Positions 8,310 to 17,572 of a stretch of DNA of 64,000 bases are shown here, piece by piece. The notes beneath the pieces are model-generated. The model saw nothing but the letters and a program-made list of their open reading frames with translations, made no database searches and was not told the origin of the DNA. The stretch spans positions 124,001 through 188,000 of the forward strand of contig DJXN01000002.1 in the NCBI GenBank assembly GCA_002449765.1, given 5' to 3'. Each line of letters opens with the position of its first letter. Within the stretch, counting starts at the first letter, position 1. Origin of the DNA: Fibrobacter sp. UBA7003 (GTDB taxonomy: Bacteria > Fibrobacterota > Fibrobacteria > Fibrobacterales > Fibrobacteraceae). A program made the translations under genes and the position numbers.

Positions 8310-9608
8310 ATGGAACAGCCCGTGCGCACATTCTCCGTCATGCAGTACATGACCTCCATCCGGAACAAGCTCGCCGACACACCGGCCGTTTGGGTTCACG
8401 GGGTTATCACGCAAATAGCCGAAAAGCAAAAAGTTGTTTACATGAGCATCGCGGACTTCGCCGAAGGCGACGTGAAACCCATCGCGACCATTTCGCTCAG
8501 CTGTTTCGCGGGCCAGTTCGCCGCCCTCCGGCAAAAGACCGAAAACGCACCGACACCGTTCGTCATCAAGGAACAGCTCAAGGTTTGCCTGCTCATCCAG
8601 GCTGACGTATATATCCCCTTCGGCAAGCTGCAGGCGCGCGTACTCGACATCGACCCGGTGTACACGCTCGGGGAACTTGCGGTCACGAAAGCGGCAATTC
8701 TCAAAAAACTCGCTCTCGAAGGACTGCTCGAAAAGAACAAGTCGATAGAACTCCCGCAGATGCCCCTTTGCGTAGGGCTCGTGACAGGCGAAGGAACTGC
8801 CGCCTACAAGGATTTCACCACGAGGCTCGCCGCATCGCCCTTCAAGTTCAGGGTCATACCCGCATTTGCAAAGATGCAGGGGAACGACACGGAATCGAGC
8901 GTGCTTGCGGCACTCGATACCCTGCGCGAAAACAGCGAAATCGACGTGGTGTGCATCGTGCGCGGGGGCGGTTCCAAGACAGACCTCAACTATTTCGACA
9001 GCGAAGCGCTCTGCCGCGCGGTCGCGAACTACCCCATCCCTGTATTCACGGGCATCGGACACGAAATAGACAAGAGCCTCCTCGACGAGGTGGCATGCGT
9101 TTCATGCATCACACCCACCGACTGCGCCAAGCGGCTTGTGGAACGCGCTCAGGAAAGCTGGAGCGACCTTGTAGAAACAGCACGGAGGATTGCCGATTCC
9201 ACGCGCAGCCTACTTTCCGAAAGCAAGCAGGAGCTCGGCATGGCCGCCACAAGGCTGCAACAGCGGGTCACCTCGCGCATCCAGGGAGAAAAAACGCGGC
9301 ATGCCGTTGTTCTCTCTACCCTGCAAAAGGATTCGCACTTCTTGGTAAAAGAAGAACTAGCAAGGCTCGACCGCAATACCGAAGGCCTGCGGCAAGGTAC
9401 GCGCAAGATTCTCGACCTCGCCCAATCGCAGTTCAAGCTGACCGAACTGCGCGTCAAGAGCGCAGACCCCGAGACCGCACTCGCAAAAGGCTACACGCTC
9501 ACTCTGGATTCAAACGGTAAATTTATCCGCAACGCGTCCCAACTGAAGTCCGGCGATACCTTACGGACAAAGTTCAGGGACGGGACCGTAGAATCGACCG
9601 TCCGCTAG
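8310..9608 (+). CDS. xseA: Exodeoxyribonuclease VII large subunit
   Basis: 432 residues. The N-terminal OB-fold (about 1-105, with VWVHGVITQIAEKQ) is followed by the catalytic core with VGLVTGEGTAAYKDF, VRGGGSKTDLNYFDSEALCRA and FTGIGHEIDKSLLDEVA, then a long helical region and the conserved C-terminal ETALAKGYTLTLDSNG motif. It pairs with XseB to degrade single-stranded DNA in repair. No xseB is visible in the window. Its last 4 bases overlap the end of the convergent folC. Confidence 0.95.
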   Translation: MEQPVRTFSVMQYMTSIRNKLADTPAVWVHGVITQIAEKQKVVYMSIADFAEGDVKPIATISLSCFAGQFAALRQKTENAPTPFVIKEQLKVCLLIQADVYIPFGKLQARVLDIDPVYTLGELAVTKAAILKKLALEGLLEKNKSIELPQMPLCVGLVTGEGTAAYKDFTTRLAASPFKFRVIPAFAKMQGNDTESSVLAALDTLRENSEIDVVCIVRGGGSKTDLNYFDSEALCRAVANYPIPVFTGIGHEIDKSLLDEVACVSCITPTDCAKRLVERAQESWSDLVETARRIADSTRSLLSESKQELGMAATRLQQRVTSRIQGEKTRHAVVLSTLQKDSHFLVKEELARLDRNTEGLRQGTRKILDLAQSQFKLTELRVKSADPETALAKGYTLTLDSNGKFIRNASQLKSGDTLRTKFRDGTVESTVR

Positions 9609-10963
9609 CGGTGTTCGTTCGTCGTAGGTTCGAGCCCGCGGAAGAACTCGAGTTCCGTAAATTCATCGCGGAGCAACTGGATGCTCGCACCAATCATGTA
9701 GAGGCTGCCCGTAATCAGGAGCGGGGAATCATTTAGCTTATCGGCACCGCAATCGTTCAGGACCTTATCCAGGTATTCGCGGGAAAGTTCGCCCTCGCTT
9801 GCGACATAGAGGTCAAGCGCCTGCATTTCGTTACGCAGGTCAGCAAGTTCACGGAAGCGCGGGTACGGCGTCCTCGTTATATGCCAGCGGGCGACATGAG
9901 GCGCCATAAGTTTGAGCATCTCCCCCACATCCTTATCCTTGAGGGCGCCAAACAGGCAGTGGAACTTTTTCCCTGGATAATACTCGCGCAAGGTTTCTAC
10001 CAGGCGGCGAACCGCATGCGAATTGTGGGCCCCGTCCAGAATAACGCGTATCCTGCCGTCCGGGCCAGCAAGCAGTTGCATGCGGCCTGCCCACGAGCGT
10101 GTCGCAAGAGTCTTGAGCGCGAGGGAATCGTCATAATTTATCGCGCCATTTATTGTTCCTGCAAGATGCGCAACGTTTATAAACTGCGCGGCGGCCACAA
10201 GCGAGAGGCTCGCATTTTCGATGTAATGGCGCCCGAGATTCGGGAGCACGATGTCGCCACGAATTTCAGGGACAATACACTTGCACCCGAGAGCAGCCGC
10301 ATATCCGCGCGCCTCTTCGAGCAAGGCACCCGAAATTCCGCCAACGATAAACGTCTTCCCGCGTGCAACTTCGCGCGCCTCTCCCACGACTCCCATCTTC
10401 TCGCGGAGAATCGCCGATTCCGTGGGCCCCAAGACCTCGGTGTGTTCGAGCCCGATGCTCGTCACGACCGCAATCTCGCCACCCGCAACAGCGGTGCTGT
10501 CGAGCCTGCCACCCATACCCGCCTCGAGAACAGCGACATCCACGCCCTGTTCCGCATAATAGAGGAAGGCAACCAGCGTCAGGACTTCAAAAAACGTGAG
10601 CTCGACCGGAGATGCACCCGCGGCCACGCGCCCCGCCGACACGGAATCTGCGGCGGCCTTCACTTTTAAAAGCAACCGGTCCAAATCTTCTGCCGGAATG
10701 GGAACGTCGTCAATCCGGATACGCTCCCGCAGGCTTACCAGGTGCGGGCTCACGTACAGGCCCGTCTTGAGCCCGTGCGCCTGCAATACGCCCGCGAGGT
10801 AATAACTGGTGGAGCCCTTCCCGTTCGTGCCGACCACGTGAATCGACCTGAACTTTTTTTCGGGATTGCCGAGCGCGGCACAAAGCGCACGAGTCGATTC
10901 GAGCCCGGGAACCATCCCGAACATCAGGCGCGATTCCAGATATTCCATACCGATGGATTGCAT
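9605..10963 (-). CDS. folC: Bifunctional folylpolyglutamate/dihydrofolate synthase
   Basis: 452 residues from ATG 10963 (MQSIGMEYL); a GTG at 10969 would add two residues but lies within the promoter-like TAAATTTG. The Mur-ligase-type ATP loop HVVGTNGKGSTSYYLAG is near residue 45. Later come EAGMGGRLDST, VTSIGLEHTEVLG and LDGAHNSHAVRRL, the usual FolC signatures. It adds glutamate to dihydropteroate and folates in the cytoplasm. It is divergent from the endonuclease gene at 11043. The lack of a Shine-Dalgarno fits a leaderless mRNA. Confidence 0.95.
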   Translation of the reverse strand: MQSIGMEYLESRLMFGMVPGLESTRALCAALGNPEKKFRSIHVVGTNGKGSTSYYLAGVLQAHGLKTGLYVSPHLVSLRERIRIDDVPIPAEDLDRLLLKVKAAADSVSAGRVAAGASPVELTFFEVLTLVAFLYYAEQGVDVAVLEAGMGGRLDSTAVAGGEIAVVTSIGLEHTEVLGPTESAILREKMGVVGEAREVARGKTFIVGGISGALLEEARGYAAALGCKCIVPEIRGDIVLPNLGRHYIENASLSLVAAAQFINVAHLAGTINGAINYDDSLALKTLATRSWAGRMQLLAGPDGRIRVILDGAHNSHAVRRLVETLREYYPGKKFHCLFGALKDKDVGEMLKLMAPHVARWHITRTPYPRFRELADLRNEMQALDLYVASEGELSREYLDKVLNDCGADKLNDSPLLITGSLYMIGASIQLLRDEFTELEFFRGLEPTTNEHR

Positions 10964-10968
10964 GGGCA

Positions 10969-11001
10969 CAAATTTAGAATTTCGGCATCAAACATTACAA
11001 A
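10969..11001 (-). promoter_or_regulatory. Bacteroidetes-like promoter for folC
   Basis: On the minus strand TTTG is followed after 21 nt by TAAATTTG (10969-10976), matching the -33 TTTG / -7 TAnnTTTG layout known from Bacteroidetes. The -7 element ends 5 nt before ATG 10963, implying a leaderless or nearly leaderless mRNA. Confidence 0.5.
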
Positions 11002-11042
11002 GCATTATCTATATTCACAACGATTACATCACGGTTTTTATT

Positions 11043-11768
11043 ATGAAATTATTAGGCCCTATCCTGGTTCTGGCGGCGCTTTCGTCTATTGTATTTGCGC
11101 GCGTTGACCCGACTGCCGCACCCCGGCATTACAACTACCGCGATGCAAGCAAGCAAATGAGGCGCGTCTATTACGGCGAACTGCAGGAGACTCTCTACTG
11201 CGGCTGCAAATACGACGACAAGAAGAACGTCGACTTTAGCAGTTGCGACTTCAAGCCGCGCGAAAACCCGAACCGCAAAAGCTACAAGCGAGCAGAACGC
11301 ATCGAGTGGGAACACATGGTGACAGCACACAACATGGGGCACTTTTTGCCCTGCTGGAAGGACGGCGGCCGCAAGAACTGCAGTGCGAACGACACGACAT
11401 TCAAGCTGATGGAAGGCGACATGCACAACCTCTACCCCGCTATCGGCGAGGTGAACGGAGACCGCAACAACTTCATGTACAGCCAGTGGACCAACAATCC
11501 CGAGCCCATGTACGGCGGCTGCAAGACCATCGTCGACTTTAAGGAAAAAAAGGCGCAGCCCCGCGAAGAGGCCCGCGGAATCATCGCCCGCGCAAGCTTC
11601 TACATGGAAAAGACCTACGGCGTAAAGCTATCGAATCAGGACCGCAAGCTCTTCGAAGCCTGGAACAAGATGTACCCCGTCACCGAAAAGGAATGCGAAC
11701 GCGACCGCCGCATCTTCAAGGTACAAGGCGACCACAACCCCTTCGTGTACGAAAAATGCCCGCAGTAA
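11043..11768 (+). CDS. Extracellular/periplasmic endonuclease I family nuclease
   Basis: 241 residues with a signal peptide (MKLLGPILVLAALSSIVFA). The EndA/NucM family motif is clear: RIEWEHMVTAHNMG carries the active-site histidine, and GDMHNLYPAIGEVNGDRNN supplies the Asn/His metal-binding part. Several cysteines (CGCK, SSCDF, PCW, NCS) suggest disulfides, as in E. coli EndA. It should cut DNA non-specifically outside the cytoplasm. ATG 11043 is the only start giving a signal peptide; the frame extends upstream into the folC promoter. Confidence 0.92.
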   Translation: MKLLGPILVLAALSSIVFARVDPTAAPRHYNYRDASKQMRRVYYGELQETLYCGCKYDDKKNVDFSSCDFKPRENPNRKSYKRAERIEWEHMVTAHNMGHFLPCWKDGGRKNCSANDTTFKLMEGDMHNLYPAIGEVNGDRNNFMYSQWTNNPEPMYGGCKTIVDFKEKKAQPREEARGIIARASFYMEKTYGVKLSNQDRKLFEAWNKMYPVTEKECERDRRIFKVQGDHNPFVYEKCPQ

Positions 11769-11799
11769 TGCAGGCATGATGATTCTAGTAGATACACTT

Positions 11800-11816
11800 G
11801 CCTTACTTCGTAAGGC
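11800..11816. repeat. Tight intergenic hairpin
   Basis: GCCTTAC and GTAAGGC face each other over a 3-nt loop between the endonuclease and pilT stop codons, followed by TGCGGTATGAC. There is no T-run on either side, so it is not a classic terminator. It shares the trailing TGAC with three other intergenic hairpins in the window. Confidence 0.4.
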
Positions 11817-11838
11817 TGCGGTATGACTCTGAGTAAAA

Positions 11839-12939
11839 CTACATCCAGCCGCGGTCGGACGTACCAGAAATACCGCGAATCTTAAGATCGAAGTCATCCT
11901 TGTTCGTGGCGGCATTCATTGCGGTCTCAAGCGAAATCTGCTCCGTCTTGTAAAGTTCGAGCAGAGCCTGGTCGAACGTCTGGCTATGATACTGCATGTG
12001 GCCTTCGGCAATGGCGTGTTCAACCAGCGAAAGCTTGTCCTTGTCACGGATGTATTCCTTGATGGCAGCAGTATTCACAAGTACCTCAGCGGCGGGCACG
12101 CGGCCCTTGCCATCGGCAGTCGGCAACAAGCGCAGCGAAATAATACCCGCAAGCACTTCAGAAAGGAGAATACGGATTTCGTCGTGCTGGTGCGGCGGGT
12201 ACATCGAAAGCACACGCTGAATCGTTTCGGTCGCATTCGTCGTATGGATGGTCGCAAACACCATGTGGCCCGTATCGGCCGCAGTCAGCGCAATCTGCAT
12301 CGTCTCGAGGTCACGGACTTCGCCCACCAGGAGCACGTCCGGGTCCTGACGGAGGGCGGCGCGCAGGGCGTTCGCGTACGAAAGCGTATCCACGCCAATC
12401 TCGCGCTGCGAAATGATGGATTTGTTGTCGCGGTAAAGATATTCAATCGGGTCTTCGACGGTAATGATGTTCACCGCTTCCGTCTGGTTGATGTAGTCCA
12501 GCATGGAAGCAAGCGTCGTCGACTTACCCGAACCCGTCGTTCCCGTAACGAGCACAAGGCCACGGCGAGTAAGCGCAAGGTCACGGATAACTTCGGGCAG
12601 GTGAAGTTCCTCGAATGCAGGAATCTTCGCCTTGATGTGACGAATCACCATGGCAATCGTGCCGCGCTGGCGGAAAACGTTCACACGGAAACGGCCCATG
12701 TCGCGGGCGCCCACGGCAAAGTCGCATTCCTTGTTCGTCTCGAAACGGTTTTTCTGGTCGCGGTTCATGATATCGTCCATGAAGGAATCCATCATGCCGG
12801 CATCCACACGCGTTTCGAACAACTTTGTCAGTGCACCGTTAATACGGTAAATCGGAGGAACGCCCGTACGGATGTGCAAGTCAGAAGCCTTGTTCTCGAC
12901 CATCGCACGGAGCAGCTGCTCGATTCTCAAATCAGCCAT
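11839..12939 (-). CDS. pilT: Type IV pilus retraction ATPase (PilT family)
   Basis: 366 residues. An N-terminal PAS-like PilT domain (MADLRIEQLLRAMVENKASDL) is followed by the secretion-ATPase core: Walker A GTTGSGKST, Asp box VEDPIEYLY, Walker B VLLVGEVRD and His box ATIHTTNATETIQRV. It is the hexameric motor that depolymerises type IV pili for twitching. The first 8 bases overlap the end of the acidic TPR gene, so the two are translationally coupled. No other pilus genes are in the window. PilU would be the alternative name, but the sequence reads as PilT. Confidence 0.93.
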   Translation of the reverse strand: MADLRIEQLLRAMVENKASDLHIRTGVPPIYRINGALTKLFETRVDAGMMDSFMDDIMNRDQKNRFETNKECDFAVGARDMGRFRVNVFRQRGTIAMVIRHIKAKIPAFEELHLPEVIRDLALTRRGLVLVTGTTGSGKSTTLASMLDYINQTEAVNIITVEDPIEYLYRDNKSIISQREIGVDTLSYANALRAALRQDPDVLLVGEVRDLETMQIALTAADTGHMVFATIHTTNATETIQRVLSMYPPHQHDEIRILLSEVLAGIISLRLLPTADGKGRVPAAEVLVNTAAIKEYIRDKDKLSLVEHAIAEGHMQYHSQTFDQALLELYKTEQISLETAMNAATNKDDFDLKIRGISGTSDRGWM

Positions 12940-15538
12940 TCTGTTCGCCTCCGAACTTGGAGTCGTAAGCCTTCTGGACTTCGGCCAAACGCTTGGCTAT
13001 AGCCTCGTTTTCGGGATCCTTGCTCGCCAAGTCCCTGTACATGTCGAGAGCCTTGTCGTAGTAGCCCTGTTCAAAATAAATTTCAGCAAGAGTCTGCGTG
13101 TTCCTACTCGGGTCTATTTCGGAAGGCAGCTTGTCCAAAGGAACATTCGGATCCGAAACAAGTCCGGCAACGACTTCGTCATCGGAATCCCCCGACATCA
13201 GGAAATCCATCCCCTTGTTGTTCGGGAGCGATTCCTTTTCATCGAGAGAATCGTCATCGGTGTTGAAGAGTTCCTTGAACGCACCGGAGAATTCGGATTC
13301 AAGACTTTCGTGATCCGTCGAAGATCCCACGGATTCCTGCGCAACATCGGCATCCGCGGTCGGAGCAGATTCTTCAGCGGGAATATCCTTGGCAGGTTCA
13401 GATTCTGCAACAGAATCGTCTTCACCAAACAGGCTGCTGAACGACTTGTCCAAATCCGATTCGAGAGTCGGATCGGCAAGCGGCGCTTCTTCAATAGCAG
13501 CACCCGTGTCTTCCTGCGAAGCCACAGCCTCCTGTTCCGGAAGTTCCGCAGACGCATCAGCATTGGATTCATCTACCGGCAAATCATCGTCATCGGAGAA
13601 CAGCGTCGAGAAGGCGTCTCCCATTTCCTTGGAAAGCGAATCCTCATCATTTAATTTGTTCTCATCAGCAACAGATTCGACCTTTTCTTCTTCGGGAGCA
13701 CTTTCTACAAGGGAGTCCTCGGCCACAGCTTCGGGCATATCCGATGCAGGGGCATGTTCTTCCGGAAGTTCGTCATCATCGGCAAAGAGAGCGTCAAGAG
13801 CACTTTGCACATGGATACCGCCATCATCAGCTACTTCGGGCTCTGCAACAGACGGTTCTTCGGCAATAGTTTGTTCAACTACAGGTTCTTCGACAGCAGG
13901 TTCCTCGGCAATCGTTTCCTCGACAACCGGTCCTTCCGCAGCGGGTTCTTCCACAGCGGTCTCTTCAGCAGCAAGTTCCTCGGGAACCGCTTCTTCTTCG
14001 GCCGGCAGTTCGAGCGATTCGTCCTCGGAAGCCTTTTCCTCGCCGAACGTCAGGTCTTCGCTATCGAGATCCAACACGTCATCCGCAGCGGGAGCCTCAG
14101 TTGCAGGAGCATCCTCGACCGGCAGATCAAGTCCCAGGGAGAATTCATCCTCATTTGCAGAAGCATCCTCGGCAGCCGGTTCAGCAGGCTTTTCTTCGGG
14201 AAGTTCATCCTCGCCAAAGATATCGTTGAACGCGCTGTCCAAGCTCTGCGGCTTGTCGGCTTCCGGCTCCTCCAGTTCGGGCTCGTCGAGCTTCAGAGAA
14301 TCCTCATCAGAGCCCACGCCCATATCGGCATCCGCCGACTTTTCGAAGAGACCCGAACCAAACGAGGATTCTTCAGGAGCAGGCGTAGATTCCTGTGCCG
14401 GAGCGGAAGAGGGCAATTCTTCGGGAAGTTCGTCTTCGCCGAAGATATCGCCAAACGCATCGTCAATGCTCTGCGGCTTGTCCTCGACATTCTCCGAACC
14501 GAAAACATCCTCGTCCTTGGGTTGCGGAGCCACGGGTTCGTCGTCCAGGCTCGTCGGCAAATCCATCTGTGCAAACGGAGAAGACGGAGCGGAAGACTGA
14601 GACGATTCAGTTTCAAGATCATCGCTTTCGTCACCAAAGAAATTCGAGAACGCGGAATCCACGTCATTGCCGGAGATTTCTTCGCTCGGAGCGGCATCCT
14701 CGTCGAGAGTAATGTCCGTCTCAGCAGAATCCAGCGCGGAATTCAGCGAGTTCTCCAGGGTATCCATCGCAGATTCATCGACGGAGTCATCTTCAACACC
14801 AAGCGACTTCAACGAAGCGAACGGATCGTCGTCCGCCATGGAGAACGGAGAGGCCGGCTTGGCTGGTTCGGCGGGTTCCTCGGTCAGCGTAAATTCCGGA
14901 GCAGGCTCCTCGGCCGGAGTATCGATATCCATGTCGAGGGACTTGTCGAAAAGGGAATCCGATTCTTCCGCAGCAGGCGCTTCGGTTTCGGCAGAGGCCG
15001 TTTCCATCTCGGGCTCGGCAGCCACGTCTGCAGCAGCATCCATATCGGGCATCGCAAAGTCGGCCTCCCCCAGGGCTGCAGCACCGGCAACGGCGGCAGC
15101 ACCCAAGGTTTCAGGAACAGCTTCGTATTCTTCTTTCCAGAACGTATCGAGCGGATCCATATCGTGAACACGGCGATAGCAGCGGTTGCGGTTTCCCGTA
15201 TTTTCCTGCGCTTCCTCTTCCCCGGCAGCAAGGCCAATCAGCTGATCGTAAGCATCGCCCATGCGCTTCTGCGCCGAAAGGCAGAACGGATCCTTTTCCA
15301 GGACGCGCTTGCATTCTTCGACACAATCCAGGAATTTGCCCTGCTGGAACAAAATCTTGGCGCGAACCAGCATGCCGGGAATGTCGCCCGGATAAAGCTG
15401 CAGACCGGCATCCACGCGGGCAAGCGCATTGTCGACGTCTCCCGCCATGAACTCATAGTCGGCAAGCCAGGAGAAAGCCATAGACTTCGCCTTCTTCTTG
15501 CCAATAGACTTTTTCAGGGTATCCAGTGTAACGGCCAT
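12932..15538 (-). CDS. Highly acidic TPR protein with diverged internal motif repeats
   Basis: 868 residues. Residues 1-150 form TPR-like helices (VDNALARVDAGLQLYPGD, DCVEECKRVLEKDPF), and the last 65 contain another TPR (LAEIYFEQGYYDKALDMY). Between them lie about 650 residues rich in Glu, Asp, Ala and Pro, probably disordered. Within it a short motif recurs at least seven times, for example AFNDIFGEDELPEE, AFGDIFGEDELPEE, ALDALFADDDELPEE and AFSTLFSDDDDLP. It has no signal peptide or membrane segment. It abuts the Trm112-like gene (TAAATG) and overlaps pilT. The acidic-plus-TPR make-up and pilus neighbour recall the cytoplasmic half of FimV; that link is inference. Confidence 0.8.
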   Translation of the reverse strand: MAVTLDTLKKSIGKKKAKSMAFSWLADYEFMAGDVDNALARVDAGLQLYPGDIPGMLVRAKILFQQGKFLDCVEECKRVLEKDPFCLSAQKRMGDAYDQLIGLAAGEEEAQENTGNRNRCYRRVHDMDPLDTFWKEEYEAVPETLGAAAVAGAAALGEADFAMPDMDAAADVAAEPEMETASAETEAPAAEESDSLFDKSLDMDIDTPAEEPAPEFTLTEEPAEPAKPASPFSMADDDPFASLKSLGVEDDSVDESAMDTLENSLNSALDSAETDITLDEDAAPSEEISGNDVDSAFSNFFGDESDDLETESSQSSAPSSPFAQMDLPTSLDDEPVAPQPKDEDVFGSENVEDKPQSIDDAFGDIFGEDELPEELPSSAPAQESTPAPEESSFGSGLFEKSADADMGVGSDEDSLKLDEPELEEPEADKPQSLDSAFNDIFGEDELPEEKPAEPAAEDASANEDEFSLGLDLPVEDAPATEAPAADDVLDLDSEDLTFGEEKASEDESLELPAEEEAVPEELAAEETAVEEPAAEGPVVEETIAEEPAVEEPVVEQTIAEEPSVAEPEVADDGGIHVQSALDALFADDDELPEEHAPASDMPEAVAEDSLVESAPEEEKVESVADENKLNDEDSLSKEMGDAFSTLFSDDDDLPVDESNADASAELPEQEAVASQEDTGAAIEEAPLADPTLESDLDKSFSSLFGEDDSVAESEPAKDIPAEESAPTADADVAQESVGSSTDHESLESEFSGAFKELFNTDDDSLDEKESLPNNKGMDFLMSGDSDDEVVAGLVSDPNVPLDKLPSEIDPSRNTQTLAEIYFEQGYYDKALDMYRDLASKDPENEAIAKRLAEVQKAYDSKFGGEQNG

Positions 15539-15796
15539 TTATCCCTCCAAGGGAAGCAAGATCGCTTCGTCCGTCAAAAGAACAGGAATTCCTTCGCGAA
15601 CGATATAGGCACGGGAGCCCGCCTCGTTCACAAGGACCTCGGTCAAAGTTTCAGAAATCTTTTCGCCAGCCGCATTCTTGAGGGTTCCTGCGGCACCGGC
15701 CTTGTTGATGCTCGCCAAAAGGGCGTCATCTGCCATACGGAGTTTACCCCGAGTCTCGGGGCAGCAAAGAATATCCAAGAGTTTATAGTCGAACAT
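15539..15796 (-). CDS. Trm112/YcaR-like small protein
   Basis: 85 residues beginning MFDYKLLDILCCPETRGKL, the usual opening of the UPF0434/Trm112 family, and ending with IVREGIPVLLTDEA, the conserved family ending. Such proteins are small zinc-ribbon-like adaptors; in eukaryotes and archaea Trm112 activates methyltransferases, while the bacterial role is poorly defined. Only the first CC pair is present, so a full zinc site is doubtful. The stop codon directly abuts the start codon of the acidic TPR gene, indicating one operon with pilT. Confidence 0.8.
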   Translation of the reverse strand: MFDYKLLDILCCPETRGKLRMADDALLASINKAGAAGTLKNAAGEKISETLTEVLVNEAGSRAYIVREGIPVLLTDEAILLPLEG

Positions 15797-15808
15797 AAAG
15801 CCTTTATA

Positions 15809-15828
15809 ATCAACAACTTATAGTTGAT
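15809..15828. promoter_or_regulatory. Dyad (possible operator) before the Trm112-TPR-pilT operon
   Basis: ATCAAC and GTTGAT are separated by 8 nt in an AT-rich stretch, 12 nt upstream of the Trm112-like start codon (15796). Position and symmetry suit a regulator site overlapping a promoter, but no regulator is known. Confidence 0.3.
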
Positions 15829-15874
15829 ATAAAAATAACTCTATTTTCGAGAAAAGGATAACCGGAGAGGGCTT

Positions 15875-17569
15875 TTAGTGCAGATATTTGAGGTCTACGA
15901 GGGCAAAATTGCCGTTTTTGCCGTTTCCGATGAGCAAATATACCCTCAGGCCGAGCTTATCGAGCCAATTGATGTCAAAATCCTCGCGATAACCCGAGAA
16001 ATTGGACACGACCAGGAGTTCGCGGCAGCCCGTGCGGTTGCAGATGGATTCCATGTCCGAAAGGGGCCCCAGGAGGTGCTGACGGTTTTCTGCGCTAATC
16101 TTATCGGGTTCGCCGCTCACGCAACCGAGAATCTCGATTCCCGGAATCACGTTGTAGCTGTCGAACCAGTTGGTAAGCGAATCCTCGCGGCCACCGAGCA
16201 GAATGGAACGGTGACGCTTCTTGGCAAAGATGCGGTAGAAATAGTTTATCCAGAATGCGATGCGGCGCCAGGCAAGGAGCGCAAGCGGGATAAAGAGGCT
16301 GGAGCAGATAGTCCACACAATCAAATGCGGATCGTACGGCCAATAATTATTGCCGCCTTCCGACACGACGGGCATCTGCGTGAAGTAACGGAAAGCCTCG
16401 TACCCGCCCACCGTAAGCAGGTTCAGCGGAATCAGGTAACGCAGGAACTTTTCGCCCTTGAGGCTAGATTCCGTATACTCCCCACGGAAAATAAGGAACG
16501 CAAAGTTCACGACAACCACCAGGCCAACAAGCCACCAGTCTTCGAACTGGGCAAAATCCATAATGGAATGTTTTATAACCTCACTCGTCCCGGCACACCC
16601 ACTTTCGAGGCAACTGGAATCATGGAAGCACACATCGGACACAACGCTTGTGTGGTTCAGGAACGAAAACGCCCACAGCGCCACAACGCCCAGGTCGAGG
16701 AACATCTTCCAGAACTTCGGAATCAAGCGCGAGAACATGCCCACGAACGCCGCAAATAAAATACCGAAAGACACGAGGAAATTCGGGACAAAGTAAAGGT
16801 CCTTGTGCTTTTTCACAAAGATGAGCATCGCCTTGTAAAAGTCCACGTAGGACCCCCAGCGGCGCGTGCGGCAGCTTTGCCCCTTAAAATGCAGAATGTT
16901 CGTGACCGGCGTATAATAGTTCTTGAGGCCCATCTGCTTTGTACGGAAGCAGAGGTCCAAGTCTTCACCATACATGAAGTAGTCTTCATCAAAGCCGTTC
17001 AGCTTTTCATAGACATCTCGACGGATGCAGAAGAACGAGCCGCTAATGGCATCGACTTCAATCATCTCGTCCGGATCGGCGTACGTCATGTTGTAGCTGG
17101 CAAGCGTCTTGCTCTTCGGGAACATCGCCGCAAGGCCAATCGTCTTGGAAACAGCGGAAACAATTGTCGGGAAAGAACGGCGGCAAGCCCACTGGAGCGT
17201 TCCGTCTTCGTTCAGGATGCGGCAGCCGACCGTCCCCGCTTCCGGGTGTTCTTCCATGAACTTGAGCATTTCGCGGAAGGCGTTCTTCGAGATAATCGTA
17301 TCAGGATTGATGAAGAACAGGTACGGCTTTGTCGCATGCTTTTCGGCAAAGTTACAACCTTTACCAAAGCCCAGGTTTTCCTTGGAATCAATCCATTCCA
17401 CTTCGGGGAAGAACTGCCTGATTTCGGGTAGAATCGGTTCGACCGAGCCATTATCAAGCACAATCACCTGCGCATCGATTCCCTCGCACGCATCTCGGAC
17501 CGATTTCAGGCATGCAGGAATGAAATCGCAGGAATTGTAGGCAACAATGATAATGGAACAGGAATACAT
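15875..17569 (-). CDS. Family 2 glycosyltransferase fused to membrane helices and a Rossmann-like domain
   Basis: 564 residues. The N-terminal GT2 domain (1-255, rhamnosyltransferase-like) starts SIIIVAYNSCDFIPACLKS and has the DxD-type FINPDT and the FDEDYFMYGEDLDLC motif. Then come about five hydrophobic helices (260-440). The last 113 residues (SILLGGREDS, IEILGCVSGEP, LLGPLSDMESIC, ELLVVSNF) look like the nucleotide-binding domain in front of polyprenyl-phosphate glycosylphosphotransferases, but the catalytic sugar-phosphotransferase domain is absent. It likely adds a sugar to a lipid-linked glycan. It lies 3 nt behind the mannose synthase-like gene. Confidence 0.8.
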   Translation of the reverse strand: MYSCSIIIVAYNSCDFIPACLKSVRDACEGIDAQVIVLDNGSVEPILPEIRQFFPEVEWIDSKENLGFGKGCNFAEKHATKPYLFFINPDTIISKNAFREMLKFMEEHPEAGTVGCRILNEDGTLQWACRRSFPTIVSAVSKTIGLAAMFPKSKTLASYNMTYADPDEMIEVDAISGSFFCIRRDVYEKLNGFDEDYFMYGEDLDLCFRTKQMGLKNYYTPVTNILHFKGQSCRTRRWGSYVDFYKAMLIFVKKHKDLYFVPNFLVSFGILFAAFVGMFSRLIPKFWKMFLDLGVVALWAFSFLNHTSVVSDVCFHDSSCLESGCAGTSEVIKHSIMDFAQFEDWWLVGLVVVVNFAFLIFRGEYTESSLKGEKFLRYLIPLNLLTVGGYEAFRYFTQMPVVSEGGNNYWPYDPHLIVWTICSSLFIPLALLAWRRIAFWINYFYRIFAKKRHRSILLGGREDSLTNWFDSYNVIPGIEILGCVSGEPDKISAENRQHLLGPLSDMESICNRTGCRELLVVSNFSGYREDFDINWLDKLGLRVYLLIGNGKNGNFALVDLKYLH

Positions 17570-17572
17570 GCG

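Noticed and set aside
10963..10969. GTG 10969 as the folC start
   Set aside because: It lies inside the TAAATTTG promoter element; ATG 10963 is in better register with a leaderless transcript.
13380..14700. Repeated DNA in the acidic TPR gene as a CRISPR or tandem array
   Set aside because: The repeats are irregular, in frame and encode a varying protein motif, so they are coding repeats.
13754..15823. 689-codon frame antisense to the acidic TPR gene
   Set aside because: An Arg/Phe/Gly-rich shadow of GAA/GAT-rich coding DNA on the other strand; no domain or start signal.
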